From assembly GCA_951812305.1 (NCBI GenBank), contig CATOSB010000008.1:620001-684000 (forward strand): a DNA stretch of 64,000 bases. Direction: 5' to 3'. The DNA is from an uncultured Paracoccaceae bacterium (GTDB lineage Bacteria; Pseudomonadota; Alphaproteobacteria; Rhodobacterales; Rhodobacteraceae). Of this stretch, positions 17,312 through 26,476 are shown in pieces. The position numbers were made by a program, and so were the translations under genes. The notes beneath the pieces were generated by a model. The model saw only the letters and a list, made by a program, of their open reading frames with translations. It was not told the DNA's origin and did no database searches. Within the stretch, counting starts at the first letter, position 1. Every line of letters begins with the position of its first letter.

Positions 17312-18502
17312 TCAGGTGCCATAGGCAAGCGTGGGTGATTTCACATCCTCGGCGGCCCCCGCGAGCGCCGAAATCACGAAATCCAGTTCTGCCTTCTTTA
17401 GCCGGGCGGGAAGGCGCGCGTCGCAAGCCCGCATCAGCATCGCGCGGGTTTGCGGCAATTCGGGGATTTCGCCGATAAACTGCCAGTTCCAGAATGCGCG
17501 GGCGTTATCCTCTGACATCCCAAAGACCTGCACCTTAACCCCACGACGGGCGGCGGCGTCCTGAAACGCCAATGTCTCGGCGTTGCTGAAATCCACCAGA
17601 TTGAACTGAATCGAATCCGGCGCGCGAACTTCCGGCCCCAACGGATCAGGCACCACCAGATGCGGCGATGCGTTCAGAGCGGCGGCCACGTAATCATGAT
17701 TGCGGCGACCATCTTTGACCCTGCGCGGGATTTCGTTCAACTGCGGGCGAATGATCGCCGCTGACAGGTTGTTCAGTCGCGTGTTGTAAAGTGGCAGTTT
17801 ATTCTGCCACGCGGCAAAACGATCCTGCAGAACCGGATGTTTCTTCCAGTTATGCTCATATGCGCCCGACATGATGACGGCGCGGGCGATGATATCTGCA
17901 TCGTCCGTGATAAGGACGCCGCCTTCGCCAGAGTTCAAAAGCTTGTAGGATTGAAAACTGAAACAGCCGATTTTTCCAATAGTGCCAATGTTCTGCCCGT
18001 TCCATTTCGTGCCAAGCGAATGCGCGGCATCCTCAATCAGTGGTATTCCGCGCGCATCCGCAAGCCGTTTGATCACTTCCATGTCGCTCGTGTGCCCGCG
18101 CATATGGCTGATCAGCACCGCATCGGCATTCTTGATCTTGGCTTCGAAATCGGTGGTGTCGATGCGGTAATTGTCCTTCACCTCCACCAGAACCGGCTGA
18201 CAATCGGCGTGAACGACGGCAGATGGCACCGCGCCAAAAGTAAACGCCGGGATCAAAACCTTCGCATCGCGGGGCAGGTCGAGCGCTTTCAGGCTGAGGA
18301 AAAGCGCCGCAGAACAGGACGCGACGGCCAGCGCGTATTTCGCACCCATGATTTCGGCAAATTCACGTTCTAAAAGCGCGACAGGGCTGTCTTCCGAGCT
18401 GGTATAGCGGAACAGATCGCCAGAATTTAACAGGCGTTCAATTTCGTCTTTAGCTGATGCCGGGATAGGTTCTGCGTCGTAGACATTCGGTGCAAGCGTC
18501 AT
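17312..18502 (-). CDS. DegT/DnrJ/EryC1/StrS family aminotransferase
   Basis: 396 residues. PLP Lys motif in CFSFQSYKLLNSGEGG, preceded by IEDAAHSLGTKWNGQ, both hallmarks of the family (sugar aminotransferases and relatives such as RifK/AHBA-type enzymes). A weak distal motif suggests a divergent member. It ends 68 bp before the start of the phosphodiesterase-like gene on the same strand, so the two may be cotranscribed. Substrate cannot be predicted. Confidence 0.85.
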   Translation of the reverse strand: MTLAPNVYDAEPIPASAKDEIERLLNSGDLFRYTSSEDSPVALLEREFAEIMGAKYALAVASCSAALFLSLKALDLPRDAKVLIPAFTFGAVPSAVVHADCQPVLVEVKDNYRIDTTDFEAKIKNADAVLISHMRGHTSDMEVIKRLADARGIPLIEDAAHSLGTKWNGQNIGTIGKIGCFSFQSYKLLNSGEGGVLITDDADIIARAVIMSGAYEHNWKKHPVLQDRFAAWQNKLPLYNTRLNNLSAAIIRPQLNEIPRRVKDGRRNHDYVAAALNASPHLVVPDPLGPEVRAPDSIQFNLVDFSNAETLAFQDAAARRGVKVQVFGMSEDNARAFWNWQFIGEIPELPQTRAMLMRACDARLPARLKKAELDFVISALAGAAEDVKSPTLAYGT

Positions 18503-18805
18503 GATTTGACCTTTTCCGAAATTGTTTTTCGGTTTTTGTGTAAAACAAATTGGCGCGAAAATCTAGTGGGTATTGTTGCGGGACGGGCTTTTGCTACGGT
18601 CTCGCCCTGACAAATTCGGTTTTATTTGAAATGGCGCATCTGGCGTTGAAGCGGACAATCGAATTGCCAATGCAATCCGATCAACTGGGGGCCCGCGCCT
18701 AGAGACCCCCCGAGGTATTTATGGCCAGATGAAGGAGCATCGGGGGCTTGCATTTGCAGGGCAGCTTATGGCCAAACGCGTATTATCTCGGCAATCCGAA
18801 ACGAC
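18503..18805. other. Intergenic region carrying dispersed repeat B
   Basis: 303 bp between the aminotransferase start and the oxidoreductase end. The first 60 bp are relatively AT-rich and likely hold the aminotransferase promoter. The repeat lies at 18687-18734. No convincing small gene seen; a 64-codon frame at 18748-18942 overlaps the oxidoreductase 3' end and is a shadow. Confidence 0.6.
18687..18734 (+). repeat. Dispersed repeat, copy B
   Basis: Plus-strand CCCCCCGAGGTATTTATGG then CCAGATGAAG at 18705-18734, preceded by GGGGGCCCGCG at 18687-18697, which can pair with part of the C run. It shares the GAGGTATTT(n)TGGCCAGATGAAG core with copy A. It lies antisense, between two minus-strand genes. 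Confidence 0.65.
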
Positions 18806-20080
18806 CTAAAACCCCAGCTGGTCGCGCAATGCGAACCAGCGCATTGCCAGATTCAAAAGCGGGCGCCGCGCAATTCCCATGCCCGGAAAGGCCAGAGGGC
18901 GCAGGTTATTCATCAGGTCGAACCGCGATGCATCACCCGTGATCGCCCCGGCCATCATCTTTCCGGCATATGTCGCCAGCGCGACGCCATGCCCGGAATA
19001 GCCGGACGCCGACCAGAGCCCGGGTTCAATGTGCGCAAAATCCGGCAGGCGTGATGACGTGACCGCCAACGTCCCGCCCCAGGCATAATCGATCCTGACG
19101 TCGCGCAGCCCGGGATAAATTTCCAACATCGGTTTACGCACAAGTGCCTGAATGTCCTTGGGAAAACGGTCGCCATAGCTTTCGCCACCACCAAACAACA
19201 AGCGGTTATCTTCGCTCAACCGCCAATAATTGACCACGAATTTGCTGTCGGCTACGGCGACATCCTCGGCCAGAACACTTGCCGGGTCGTCCAAGGGTTC
19301 GGTCGCGACGATGAAATTGTTGATCGGCATGACGCGGGCAGAAAGGGCAGGGTGCAACCGCTCGTGATAGCCATTCAGTGCCAGAACGGTGTGCTCCGCC
19401 TTCACCCGTCCCTGACCGGTGCGCACGATTCCGCGAATGTCGTGCACCAGCGAATTCTCGAATATCCGAACACCCGCGTCCTGCGCCAGTTGCGCCAGTT
19501 TCAATGCGAATTTCAGCGGATGGATGTGCCCGGCGCCGCGATCGATCAGCCCGCCATGAAATGTGCTTCCGGGGATCAGCGCGCGCGCCTCTTCGCCGCT
19601 CAAAGGCGCAACTTGATCATAGGAATACGGCTCACCGCGCAGGAAATCGGCATATTCCCGTGTCTCTGTTGCGCCTTTCGCTGACCAATCGACATGCGCG
19701 ATACCGGGGCGCCAGTCATCGGCCAGATCCCGCACCAGCGCCTTGGCGTCCTCGCCGATCTGCCAGTATTTCAGCGCATCGTCGCGGCCATAAAGCCGCT
19801 CAACTTCATCCTGATCAATCCGCAGGCCCGAACCAACCTGCCCGCCATTGCGCCCTGAGGCGCCAAATCCGACGCGATGCGCCTCCAGCATCACGACATC
19901 CACCCCGGCCTTCGCCAGATGCAGCGCGGTGGACAGACCGGTAAAACCGCCGCCAACAACGCAAACATCGGCGCGCGCCTCGCCCACCAGCCTTGGAAAT
20001 GGCGGGAGAAGTGTCGCGGTGGCGGCATAGTAGCTTTCGGGATAGTCCCCGGCGCGGTCATTGGCGAACAGCAGATTCAC
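18806..20080 (-). CDS. puuB: FAD-dependent gamma-glutamylputrescine oxidase-like protein
   Basis: 424 residues. N-terminal PESYYAATATLLPPFPRL is characteristic of PuuB-type DAO oxidases, then FAD-binding VVGGGFTGLSTALHLAKAG and GRNGGQVGSGLR, and a C-terminal SGYSGHGVALATYAGKMMAG. PuuB oxidises gamma-glutamylputrescine to the aldehyde. It is the third gene after a glutamine amidotransferase and a GlnA-like synthetase, matching a polyamine gamma-glutamylation pathway. Symbol assigned by family and context. Confidence 0.8.
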   Translation of the reverse strand: MNLLFANDRAGDYPESYYAATATLLPPFPRLVGEARADVCVVGGGFTGLSTALHLAKAGVDVVMLEAHRVGFGASGRNGGQVGSGLRIDQDEVERLYGRDDALKYWQIGEDAKALVRDLADDWRPGIAHVDWSAKGATETREYADFLRGEPYSYDQVAPLSGEEARALIPGSTFHGGLIDRGAGHIHPLKFALKLAQLAQDAGVRIFENSLVHDIRGIVRTGQGRVKAEHTVLALNGYHERLHPALSARVMPINNFIVATEPLDDPASVLAEDVAVADSKFVVNYWRLSEDNRLLFGGGESYGDRFPKDIQALVRKPMLEIYPGLRDVRIDYAWGGTLAVTSSRLPDFAHIEPGLWSASGYSGHGVALATYAGKMMAGAITGDASRFDLMNNLRPLAFPGMGIARRPLLNLAMRWFALRDQLGF

Positions 20081-20113
20081 GGTAAGAAACTCACCCGCAG
20101 ACCCACTGCAAAG

Positions 20114-21469
20114 TCAAACATTCAACAACAGATGCTCGCGCTCCCAGGGCGAGATCACCTGCAGGAAAGCCTGATATTCAGTTTCTTTGACGGCCGCATA
20201 GACCTCGCAAAACTCGGGTCCAAGAAGCTGGTGCATCACCTTGTTTTCACGGAATAATTCCAGACTCTCGCTCATATGCTGGGGAATGTCGGGGTCTTCG
20301 TCATAGGCGTCGCCGAAAAATTCATCGCTTGGGTCTTGCCCTTCGATCAGCCCCAGATAGCCACAGGCCAGTGATGCCGCGATGCCGAGATATGGGTTGC
20401 AATCCATTCCGGCCAGCCGGTTTTCCACCCGGCGGCTTTCGGGGCCGGAAATCGGCACGCGAATGCCCGTCGTGCGGTTGTCGGATCCCCATTCCAGATT
20501 GATCGGCGCGGCATGGTCGCGGACATAGCGGCGATAGCTGTTCACATAGGGCGCGAGCATCGCAATAACGCTGGGCAAATGGTTTTGCAGACCGGCAATA
20601 AAATGCTGGAACGCGGGTGTTTCCGCGCCGTCAGCATCTGTGAAGATATTCTTGCCGTTATTGCTGCTCACCACCGAATGATGAATGTGCATCGCCGATC
20701 CCGGTTCATCCTGAATCGGCTTCGCCATAAAGGTGGCAAAGCAATCATGGCGCAGCGCGGCCTCGCGGATCAGACGTTTGAAATAGAAGATTTCGTCGGC
20801 CAGCAGGATCGGATCGCCGTGGCGCAGGTTGATCTCGATCTGGCCCGCGCCGCCTTCCTGCACGATGCCGTCGATCTCGAACCCCTGTGCTTCGGCGAAA
20901 TCATAGATGTCGTCGATCACCGGTCCGTATTCATCCACCGCTGACAGCGAATAGGCCTGACGCGCCGCCGCCGGGCGACCCGTCCGGCCAATCGGCGGCT
21001 CAATCGGTTGGTTAGGGTCGGTGTTGCGCGCGACCAGATAGAATTCCATTTCCGGCGCAACGACAGGGCTCCAGCCCTTTGCGTTATAGGCCGCGACCAC
21101 CCGCTTCAGCACGTTGCGCGGGGCGACCGGCACCGGATTACCGGCCTGATCCTCGATGTCGTGGATGACCTGCAGCGTCCAGTCCGCCGTCCACGGCGCC
21201 GCGCTGGCGGTCGACAGATCGGGTTTCAGAACCATATCCGGCTCGGTCCAGTTCTCGCCGTCCTTATCCGCCCAATCCCCGGTAATGGTCTGCAGAAAGA
21301 TGGAGTTGGGCAAAAAGAAATGGTTCTGGCGCGCAAATTTGCTGGCCGGCATCGCCTTGCCGCGTGCCACACCTGCCAGATCGGGCACAACACATTCGAC
21401 TTCGTCCAGACGCCGCCCCTTAAGATAGGTCTGTGCCGCCTCGGGCAATTGTTCCAACCAATCAGCCAT
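20114..21469 (-). CDS. puuA: Glutamine synthetase family protein (gamma-glutamylputrescine synthetase-like)
   Basis: 451 residues from ATG 21469; the open frame extends upstream but only over the preceding gene. GlnA catalytic signatures are present: EGGAGQIEINLRHGD, GSAMHIHHSV and SDNRTTGIRVP, plus RVENRLAGMDCNPYL. In the neighbourhood of a PuuB-like oxidase it most likely ligates glutamate to putrescine or another amine rather than ammonia. Start shares one base with the upstream gene stop (TGATG). Confidence 0.82.
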   Translation of the reverse strand: MADWLEQLPEAAQTYLKGRRLDEVECVVPDLAGVARGKAMPASKFARQNHFFLPNSIFLQTITGDWADKDGENWTEPDMVLKPDLSTASAAPWTADWTLQVIHDIEDQAGNPVPVAPRNVLKRVVAAYNAKGWSPVVAPEMEFYLVARNTDPNQPIEPPIGRTGRPAAARQAYSLSAVDEYGPVIDDIYDFAEAQGFEIDGIVQEGGAGQIEINLRHGDPILLADEIFYFKRLIREAALRHDCFATFMAKPIQDEPGSAMHIHHSVVSSNNGKNIFTDADGAETPAFQHFIAGLQNHLPSVIAMLAPYVNSYRRYVRDHAAPINLEWGSDNRTTGIRVPISGPESRRVENRLAGMDCNPYLGIAASLACGYLGLIEGQDPSDEFFGDAYDEDPDIPQHMSESLELFRENKVMHQLLGPEFCEVYAAVKETEYQAFLQVISPWEREHLLLNV

Positions 21470-22152
21470 CACCCACGTCTTGGCGCCTTGAAAAACGCCT
21501 CTACTTTGTCGCCCATTGCCTGACCCGCAATTGGCGTTGCAATCTGCTCCAGCGCCTTGTCTAGCAATCGGTCCGGCACAACGCCACGCCCGCGCACATT
21601 GATCAGCCCTTCCAGATAGGGCCGCTCGAATTCCGGATGCGCTTGGATCGTCAGCGCCTTGTCGCCGTATACCAGCGCCGCGTTTTCGCAAAAGTCGTTT
21701 GTCGCGATCACGTCCGCTCCATCGGGGCGCTCAACCACCTGATCCTGATGCCAGGCGTTGATCGCGGTATCCGCGCCCCCGAAGTCATAAACCTGCCGTC
21801 CGACCGCCCAACCGCCAGCAAATTTTTCGACTTTGCCGCCAAGTGCTTGCGCGATGATCTGATGGCCAAAGCAGATGCCCACCATCGGGATCGATTTGGC
21901 ATAAGCCGCGCGGATCAGGTCTTCCAAAGGCGCGATCCAGTCGTGGTCTTCATATGCGCCGTGTTTAGACCCGGTGATCAGCCAGCCATCGGCCGCATCC
22001 GGCCCGCTTGGGAAATCTCCATCCACCACAGCGAAATTGGAGAACTCAAACCCCCGTCCGGCCAACCAAGCCGGAAACATCACATCATAATCGCCGTGCT
22101 CCGCGATTAGTGCGTCCGCGACATGGCCGGTTTGAAGAATGCCGATATGCAT
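21469..22152 (-). CDS. Class I glutamine amidotransferase-like hydrolase
   Basis: 227 residues. Nucleophile Cys in VGICFGHQIIAQ and catalytic His/Glu in IQAHPEFE give a complete triad. It is like GuaA-type stand-alone amidotransferases. Being the first gene before puuA and puuB, it may hydrolyse gamma-glutamyl amine or gamma-glutamyl-GABA intermediates (the PuuD role), although classical PuuD belongs to a different peptidase C26 branch; this is inference. Confidence 0.8.
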   Translation of the reverse strand: MHIGILQTGHVADALIAEHGDYDVMFPAWLAGRGFEFSNFAVVDGDFPSGPDAADGWLITGSKHGAYEDHDWIAPLEDLIRAAYAKSIPMVGICFGHQIIAQALGGKVEKFAGGWAVGRQVYDFGGADTAINAWHQDQVVERPDGADVIATNDFCENAALVYGDKALTIQAHPEFERPYLEGLINVRGRGVVPDRLLDKALEQIATPIAGQAMGDKVEAFFKAPRRG

Positions 22153-22215
22153 GGGTTAACGTGTCTCTGATTTTCGCGGCAGCCTACGCCCTCAAAGGCG
22201 CGCTCACAAGCTTGC

Positions 22216-22941
22216 CTAAAACGCAGGCGGTATTGGCACGGACAAATAATCTGCCTTTGGAATCCGGCGGATACCCTTCAGGCACAGTGTATTTCGATCA
22301 CCATTCGAAAGCGCGCCAATCGCCGTTTCCAATGCGCGCGCCAACAGGTCCGGGTCGCCCGCGGGTCCGGTGATATAGGGCAACGCTGGTGTCGGATCCG
22401 TGCGCCCGATCTCTATCAGATCGCCCGCGAATGCATCCCAGCGCCGGATCATCGCCCAGGTCACCGCATCCAATGCGGCGACGTCGGCCTGTCCTTCGGT
22501 CACCATCTGCGCCGAATTTCGATGGCCGCCTGACAAAACCTTGTTTCCAATTCTGACTTTGTTCGTTGTTGCCCAGTCGAGCGCCGCCGCCCAACCGCTT
22601 TGCGAAAGCGCATCGTTGACGGCAAGTGTCGGATTACCGGGCAGGCCAGCCGCGCGTGCAACAATGACACTATAATAGTGCCCGTCCTGGCACGGCATGT
22701 CGTGAACAGGGGACGCGACCAGTTGAACCTTGTCATTCAGTCTGGCGCGAAATGGCAGACCGCAGGTCTGTGCCAGCAACAGATCCTCGCTTTGCCAAAG
22801 ATCAAATGGTTCGACATCCCGCGACAATTGCGACGGTGCCTTTACGCCCATGCTGTACAGGGCCCGCTTGGTCTCTGCCCAAAGCCTGTCAGTCGCATCG
22901 CGGGTCTCACCGCGTTCATACATCGGCAATCCGGCAATCAT
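22216..22941 (-). CDS. PhnD-like phosphate/phosphonate-type substrate-binding protein
   Basis: 241 residues. GLPMYERGET start, SQLSRDVEPFDLWQSEDLLL, CGLPFRA, HYYSVIVARA, GHRNSAQMV and ADVAALDAVTW are typical of the PhnD/SsuA/transferrin-like fold. No signal peptide is visible, unlike an ABC transporter binding protein, and no permease genes are adjacent, so it may be a cytoplasmic sensor or scavenger. Its start overlaps the stop of the TerB-like gene by ATGA. Confidence 0.75.
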   Translation of the reverse strand: MIAGLPMYERGETRDATDRLWAETKRALYSMGVKAPSQLSRDVEPFDLWQSEDLLLAQTCGLPFRARLNDKVQLVASPVHDMPCQDGHYYSVIVARAAGLPGNPTLAVNDALSQSGWAAALDWATTNKVRIGNKVLSGGHRNSAQMVTEGQADVAALDAVTWAMIRRWDAFAGDLIEIGRTDPTPALPYITGPAGDPDLLARALETAIGALSNGDRNTLCLKGIRRIPKADYLSVPIPPAF

Positions 22942-23381
22942 GCCAGCCGCGTTTCAACCCGCCTGCGCACCATGTTGCTGTCGCGGTCATTTACGCCCAG
23001 CAAATTGGCGACCAGCCGTAGCAGAGCGTTTTCATCACTGTCGCGCACGCCGTCCGCCATCACGACCGCCCAAAGCGCCTCGATCACGCCCAACCGCTCT
23101 TCATAGGCCACCGCGTCCTTGATCGCGCGGGTGAAACGCACCGTGTCTGGGGCCTCTGCCTCCAGGATCTCGGCCTCCTTGCGCAAGGCTACTGACTCAA
23201 ACGGGGAAAGCGCATAACGCTCCGACAAGATCCGATCGATCTGATCGGCCTCTTCCTGCGCGTAATGCCCATCGGTGCGGGCTACACGCACCAAAAGAGC
23301 CGCCAACGCCAAACGGGCATCACCATCGGGCAAAGGCGCGGGTTCCGGTTCTGTCAATTTCTTTAGAAGTTCACCAAACAT
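22938..23381 (-). CDS. TerB-like (tellurite resistance family) protein
   Basis: 147 residues. The helical repeat with LAALLVRVARTDGHYAQEE and a second block ALWAVVMADGVRDSDENALLRLVANLLGV matches the TerB/COG4103 fold with paired acidic metal-binding sites (ARTDGHY and MADGVRDSDE). In isolation the family role is unclear; tellurite resistance is not implied. Translationally coupled to the PhnD-like gene. Confidence 0.8.
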   Translation of the reverse strand: MFGELLKKLTEPEPAPLPDGDARLALAALLVRVARTDGHYAQEEADQIDRILSERYALSPFESVALRKEAEILEAEAPDTVRFTRAIKDAVAYEERLGVIEALWAVVMADGVRDSDENALLRLVANLLGVNDRDSNMVRRRVETRLA

Positions 23382-23718
23382 CTGGGCAATATAGGGACCG
23401 TTTCTGGCGCTTGAAACCCAATTCAGCCCTGAGAAAGGCGAATCGACATGCGTTTCAGCGCCTCGATTGTATCGGGCGGCAAAACAGTCTGTCCCAACGT
23501 TAAGTTGTGCAACTCGACAAGCAATGCGGTGATTTCATCCAGCTCATGATGCAAATAGTCGCGGTCTTTTCGTGTGCATCCCAGCACCGTACGGCTGTCA
23601 TTCTCAAAGATCGCCATCGTCGTTCCAAACGGCATTCCGTGGTCTGCGGCCTGACCCATAATGTTGGCCGGATCGTTTTCCGCAAGGTCGCGCCAATAAG
23701 CGAAACCCGTGTTTTCTA

Positions 23719-24767
23719 GAGCGTCGTCCTTGAAATCTGAATCGATGGGATTCCCACGTGGCAGGTTTTGTGATTCACCATATGTGGAGGTGGATCATGG
23801 GCAAATCGCTATCACTGGATATTCGGGAACGTGTCGTCGCTTTGGTTGATGACGGCCTTTCCTGCCATGAGGCTGCGCGGCGTTTACGGATATCAGCTGC
23901 CAGCGCGGTGCGGATCATGCAACGTAAGAGGCGAACGGGTGGGGTGAGAGCTGCGCCTCAAGGCCGCCCTCGGCGCAGCAAGCTGGATGTGGTCTCAAAC
24001 TGGCTTAAGACACGCGTGGAAGCCGAGCCGGATATCACTATGCCGGAACTGGCCGAGGTGCTGAAACAGGAACATGCCCTCACCGCGACACCGGCGATGC
24101 TCTCGCGTTATCTGATCCATCGTCTTGGGTTCACATATAAAAAAATCCCTGATCGCGACGGAGCGGCTGCGCAAACGGGTGCGCGCTGCCAGGTACGAGT
24201 GGCAGCACCGCCGGATGCCGAGGATGCGCCTTGAGCCGCACCGGCTGGTTTTTATCGACGAAACAGCTGTCACGACCAAGATGACACGGCTTCGTGGTCG
24301 ATCCCCACGCGGCACCCGGCTGGAAGCCGACGCGCCCTTCGGCCACTGGCGCACCCAGACCTTCATCGCGGGCCTGCGGATCGACGAACTCAGCGCCCCC
24401 TGGGTGCTGGACGGCCCCATGAACCGCGCCGCGTTCGACCTCTACATCGAGACCCAGCTGGCTCCAACGTTGCAGCCGGGCGATGTGGTGATCGCCGACA
24501 ACCTGTCATCGCACAAATCGGCCAATGCGCAGGAACTGCTGAAGTCGCAAGGCAGCTGGCTGCTCTTCCTGCCGCCGTATTCGCCCGATCTCAACCCGAT
24601 CGAAATGGCGTACTCGAAACTCAAGGCACACCTGCGTCGGCTCAAGGCCCGCACCTTCGACGCCCTTTTCCAATCCGTCGCCCAAACCTGCGACCTCTTC
24701 CCGCCAACCGAGTGCCGAAACCTCTTCAAAGCTGCCGGATATGTTGCAGATTAGATGGACGACGCTC
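23719..24767 (+). mobile_element. IS-A copy 1, IS630-family insertion sequence
   Basis: 1049 bp, flanked by TA at 23717-23718 and 24768-24769. Perfect 11-bp terminal inverted repeats GAGCGTCGTCC with weaker extension. It encodes a two-frame DDE transposase. It sits inside a LuxR-type gene, whose frame is restored by removing the element plus one TA, which confirms the boundaries. A second copy of identical length and coding capacity lies at 44230-45278. Confidence 0.93.
23797..24754 (+). CDS. IS-A transposase (orfA + orfB in two frames)
   Basis: orfA (ATG 23797 to 24234) has the IS630 helix-turn-helix start MGKSLSLDIRERVVALVDDG and LSCHEAARRLRISAASAVR. orfB is open from 24125 to 24754 and carries the DDE triad: FIDETAV, VVIADNLSSHKS and PYSPDLNPIEMAYSKLK. 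The frames differ by +1, and the natural fusion point is an A7 run at 24139-24145 (GFTYKK then SLIATERLRKR), so a full protein needs ribosomal or transcriptional slippage there. Confidence 0.88.
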
Positions 24768-25078
24768 TAAGCTCCATTTGACCGCAGGGTCCTGAAGTTG
24801 CAGGCCATTTGTGATGTAGAAGTCCAGCCAGGATTGCGGAAAAGTCTGAAACAGGAATGTCGGTCCACGCAATTGGATATGCAGCCCGATGGCGAAGCCG
24901 CCAGGCGTTTTTTCATCGATCTCCGCGAGCAGCGAAGCTATGGTTGCACGTTGATCCAATTGGAAAAGTTCACTCTCGACAAAGTTGCAGAACTTGCGCG
25001 AAGCGCCTATTCTCCAACCACAATGATTCCCTATCTGGTAACATTTTGATAGGGTCTGAGGTAGGTTTAGCGGCGGAA

Positions 25079-25687
25079 ATGAGCATCGAAGGTAAAATTT
25101 CGCGTCTGAATGAATTGTGCCCAGAGGGTTTTCTGGTCGCCATTCGGATGGGTTTTTTCTTTCCGGTTTATGAAGAAAACACGCTCCCGAAGAAGTGGAG
25201 CGAACGCTATACCGCGCGCGGCTACATGGTTGCCGATCCGGTTTTGCATTGGTGTTACCACAACAACGGAATCGAACGGTGGAGCGCGCTTGGCGTCGAC
25301 GATCCGCGTGACGTTTTGGGGCAGGCAAAGCTGCATGGGCTGGCTTTTGGCGCGGCTGCAAGCTGCGTTGATCCCGATAATTCGTCACCGCGCAGCTTCG
25401 GAACATTTGCCCGTGGTGACCGGGAGTTTACGGATAGCGAATTGATCGAACTGCACGATCTTCTGGAAGACATTCACATAGAGATGGTTCCGCCGACCAA
25501 TCTGACCAAGGCCGAATTGGAAGCGTTGCGCATGGTTAAGAACGGTCTTTTGATGAAAGAGATCGCAAATCTTTTGGGTGTCTCCGAAGGCGCGGTAAAG
25601 CAGCGTCTGAAGAACGCAAAAACCAAGCTGCGGTCGAAAACAGGCACCCAGGCCGCGGCGCTGGCAACCAGTTTCGGCCTGATCTAA
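25079..25687 (+). CDS. LuxR-family quorum-sensing transcriptional regulator
   Basis: 202 residues from ATG 25079. The autoinducer-binding domain retains the conserved aromatic/acidic set (KKWSERYTARGYMVADPVL, WSALG, LAFGAA) and the C-terminal GerE helix-turn-helix is complete (LTKAELEALRMVKNGLLMKE, IANLLGVSEGAVKQRLKNAK). It lies just upstream of the luxI remnant on the same strand. The start is uncertain; a TTG at 25046 is in frame. With luxI broken it would act as a LuxR solo sensing signals from others. Confidence 0.85.
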   Translation: MSIEGKISRLNELCPEGFLVAIRMGFFFPVYEENTLPKKWSERYTARGYMVADPVLHWCYHNNGIERWSALGVDDPRDVLGQAKLHGLAFGAAASCVDPDNSSPRSFGTFARGDREFTDSELIELHDLLEDIHIEMVPPTNLTKAELEALRMVKNGLLMKEIANLLGVSEGAVKQRLKNAKTKLRSKTGTQAAALATSFGLI

Positions 25688-25818
25688 AGGTTAACAGATG
25701 CGCTAATTGTTGCTGAATCTCGGCAAATAAACGGGATTCTGCCACTTTTTTTTCGATTCACAGTTAACAAACCACACAACTATGGCTTTAAATTGCTCTT
25801 CGTAAAGGAGAGCGGGAA

Positions 25819-26380
25819 ATGCACAATATCACTTTCGACCTGTCAACGCTGCATGAACATGGATCGGCTTGGCTGGGACGTGCCGCACAATGAAAATTAC
25901 GAGATGGATCAATATGATAATCCGACTGCCTGGTACTCGCTCTTGCTCCAGGACGGAAAGGTTCTTGGCGGTGCCCGCGTAATGCCAACGACATCCACCT
26001 GGGGAAAACACACTTATATGTTGCGCGATGCGTTTCGTGGGACGATCGATACGATCCCGGAACGCGCTATGCCATCGGAAATTTCCACGCCGATGGTGTG
26101 GGAATGCACTCGCCTTGTGGTTTCTGACAACCTCCGCACCCAGCAGCAGCGCAGTGAAGGCTTGTCACTGATTGTCGACGGGCTTGTTGAAATTGCATCG
26201 CAGCAGGGTGCAAGCGAGCTTATGACGCTGTCCACCATCTCGCTCATGCGTGCACTGCGCCAGCTTGGATTTCCCGCCGATCAAATGGGCGAGCCCTATC
26301 GCGATCCCGGCGATGGTCGTCGTTATGCCGTTCTAAGAATGCCGATTCCGTCCGCCCATCATGCGATTGCCGCTGAGTAA
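25819..26380 (+). pseudogene. N-acyl-homoserine lactone synthase (luxI) with an internal deletion and frameshift
   Basis: From ATG 25819, preceded by AAAGGAGAGCGGGAA, the frame reads MHNITFDLSTLHEHG, a normal LuxI start, but then runs to a stop at 25891-25893. The rest of the enzyme is in the next frame: DRLGWDVPHNENYEMDQYDN, GGARVMPTT, VWECTRLVVSD and RALRQLGFPADQMGEPY. About 15-17 residues, including the conserved Arg and Phe before DRLGW (Arg24/Phe28 of LuxI), are missing at the junction near 25860. The alternative frame from 25793 only bypasses the lesion with unrelated residues. Confidence 0.75.
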
Positions 26381-26440
26381 CGGAACCTCCTTTACGCCAA
26401 GCCTCAATCCGGTTTGAGGCAATATCAGTTGACAAGTCTC

Positions 26441-26469
26441 AACCCGGCCATTGCGCCGGGTTCTTTTTT
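26441..26469 (+). terminator. Rho-independent terminator after luxI
   Basis: AACCCGGC, loop, GCCGGGTT followed by CTTTTTT on the plus strand. It lies between the luxI remnant and the convergent pyrG gene. A second hairpin, GCCTCAA/TTGAGGC, is just upstream at 26401-26420. Confidence 0.85.
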
Positions 26470-26476
26470 GCCCAGA

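Larger units (their letters stand above)
23423..25044 (-). pseudogene. LuxR-type autoinducer-binding protein gene split by IS-A
   Basis: Removing IS-A (23719-24767) and one TA joins WSLE to NTGFAYWRDLA in frame, restoring an autoinducer-binding domain: ASLLAEIDEKTPGGFAIGLH, FLFQTFPQSWLDFYITNGLQ, QDPAVKWSLE, then FAYWRDL, MGQAADHGMPFGTTMA and CTRKDRDYLHHELDEI. The C-terminus stops at LPPDTIEALKRMS, where a helix-turn-helix would begin, so the ancestral protein lacked a complete DNA-binding domain or was already truncated. At the 5' end the only nearby ATG (25044) opens another frame (WLENRRFAQVLQLCRE), suggesting an additional frameshift. It is transcribed away from the intact luxR. Confidence 0.75.

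Noticed and set aside
25688..25818. lux box upstream of luxI
   Set aside because: No convincing 18-20 bp inverted repeat of the lux-box type was found in this interval.
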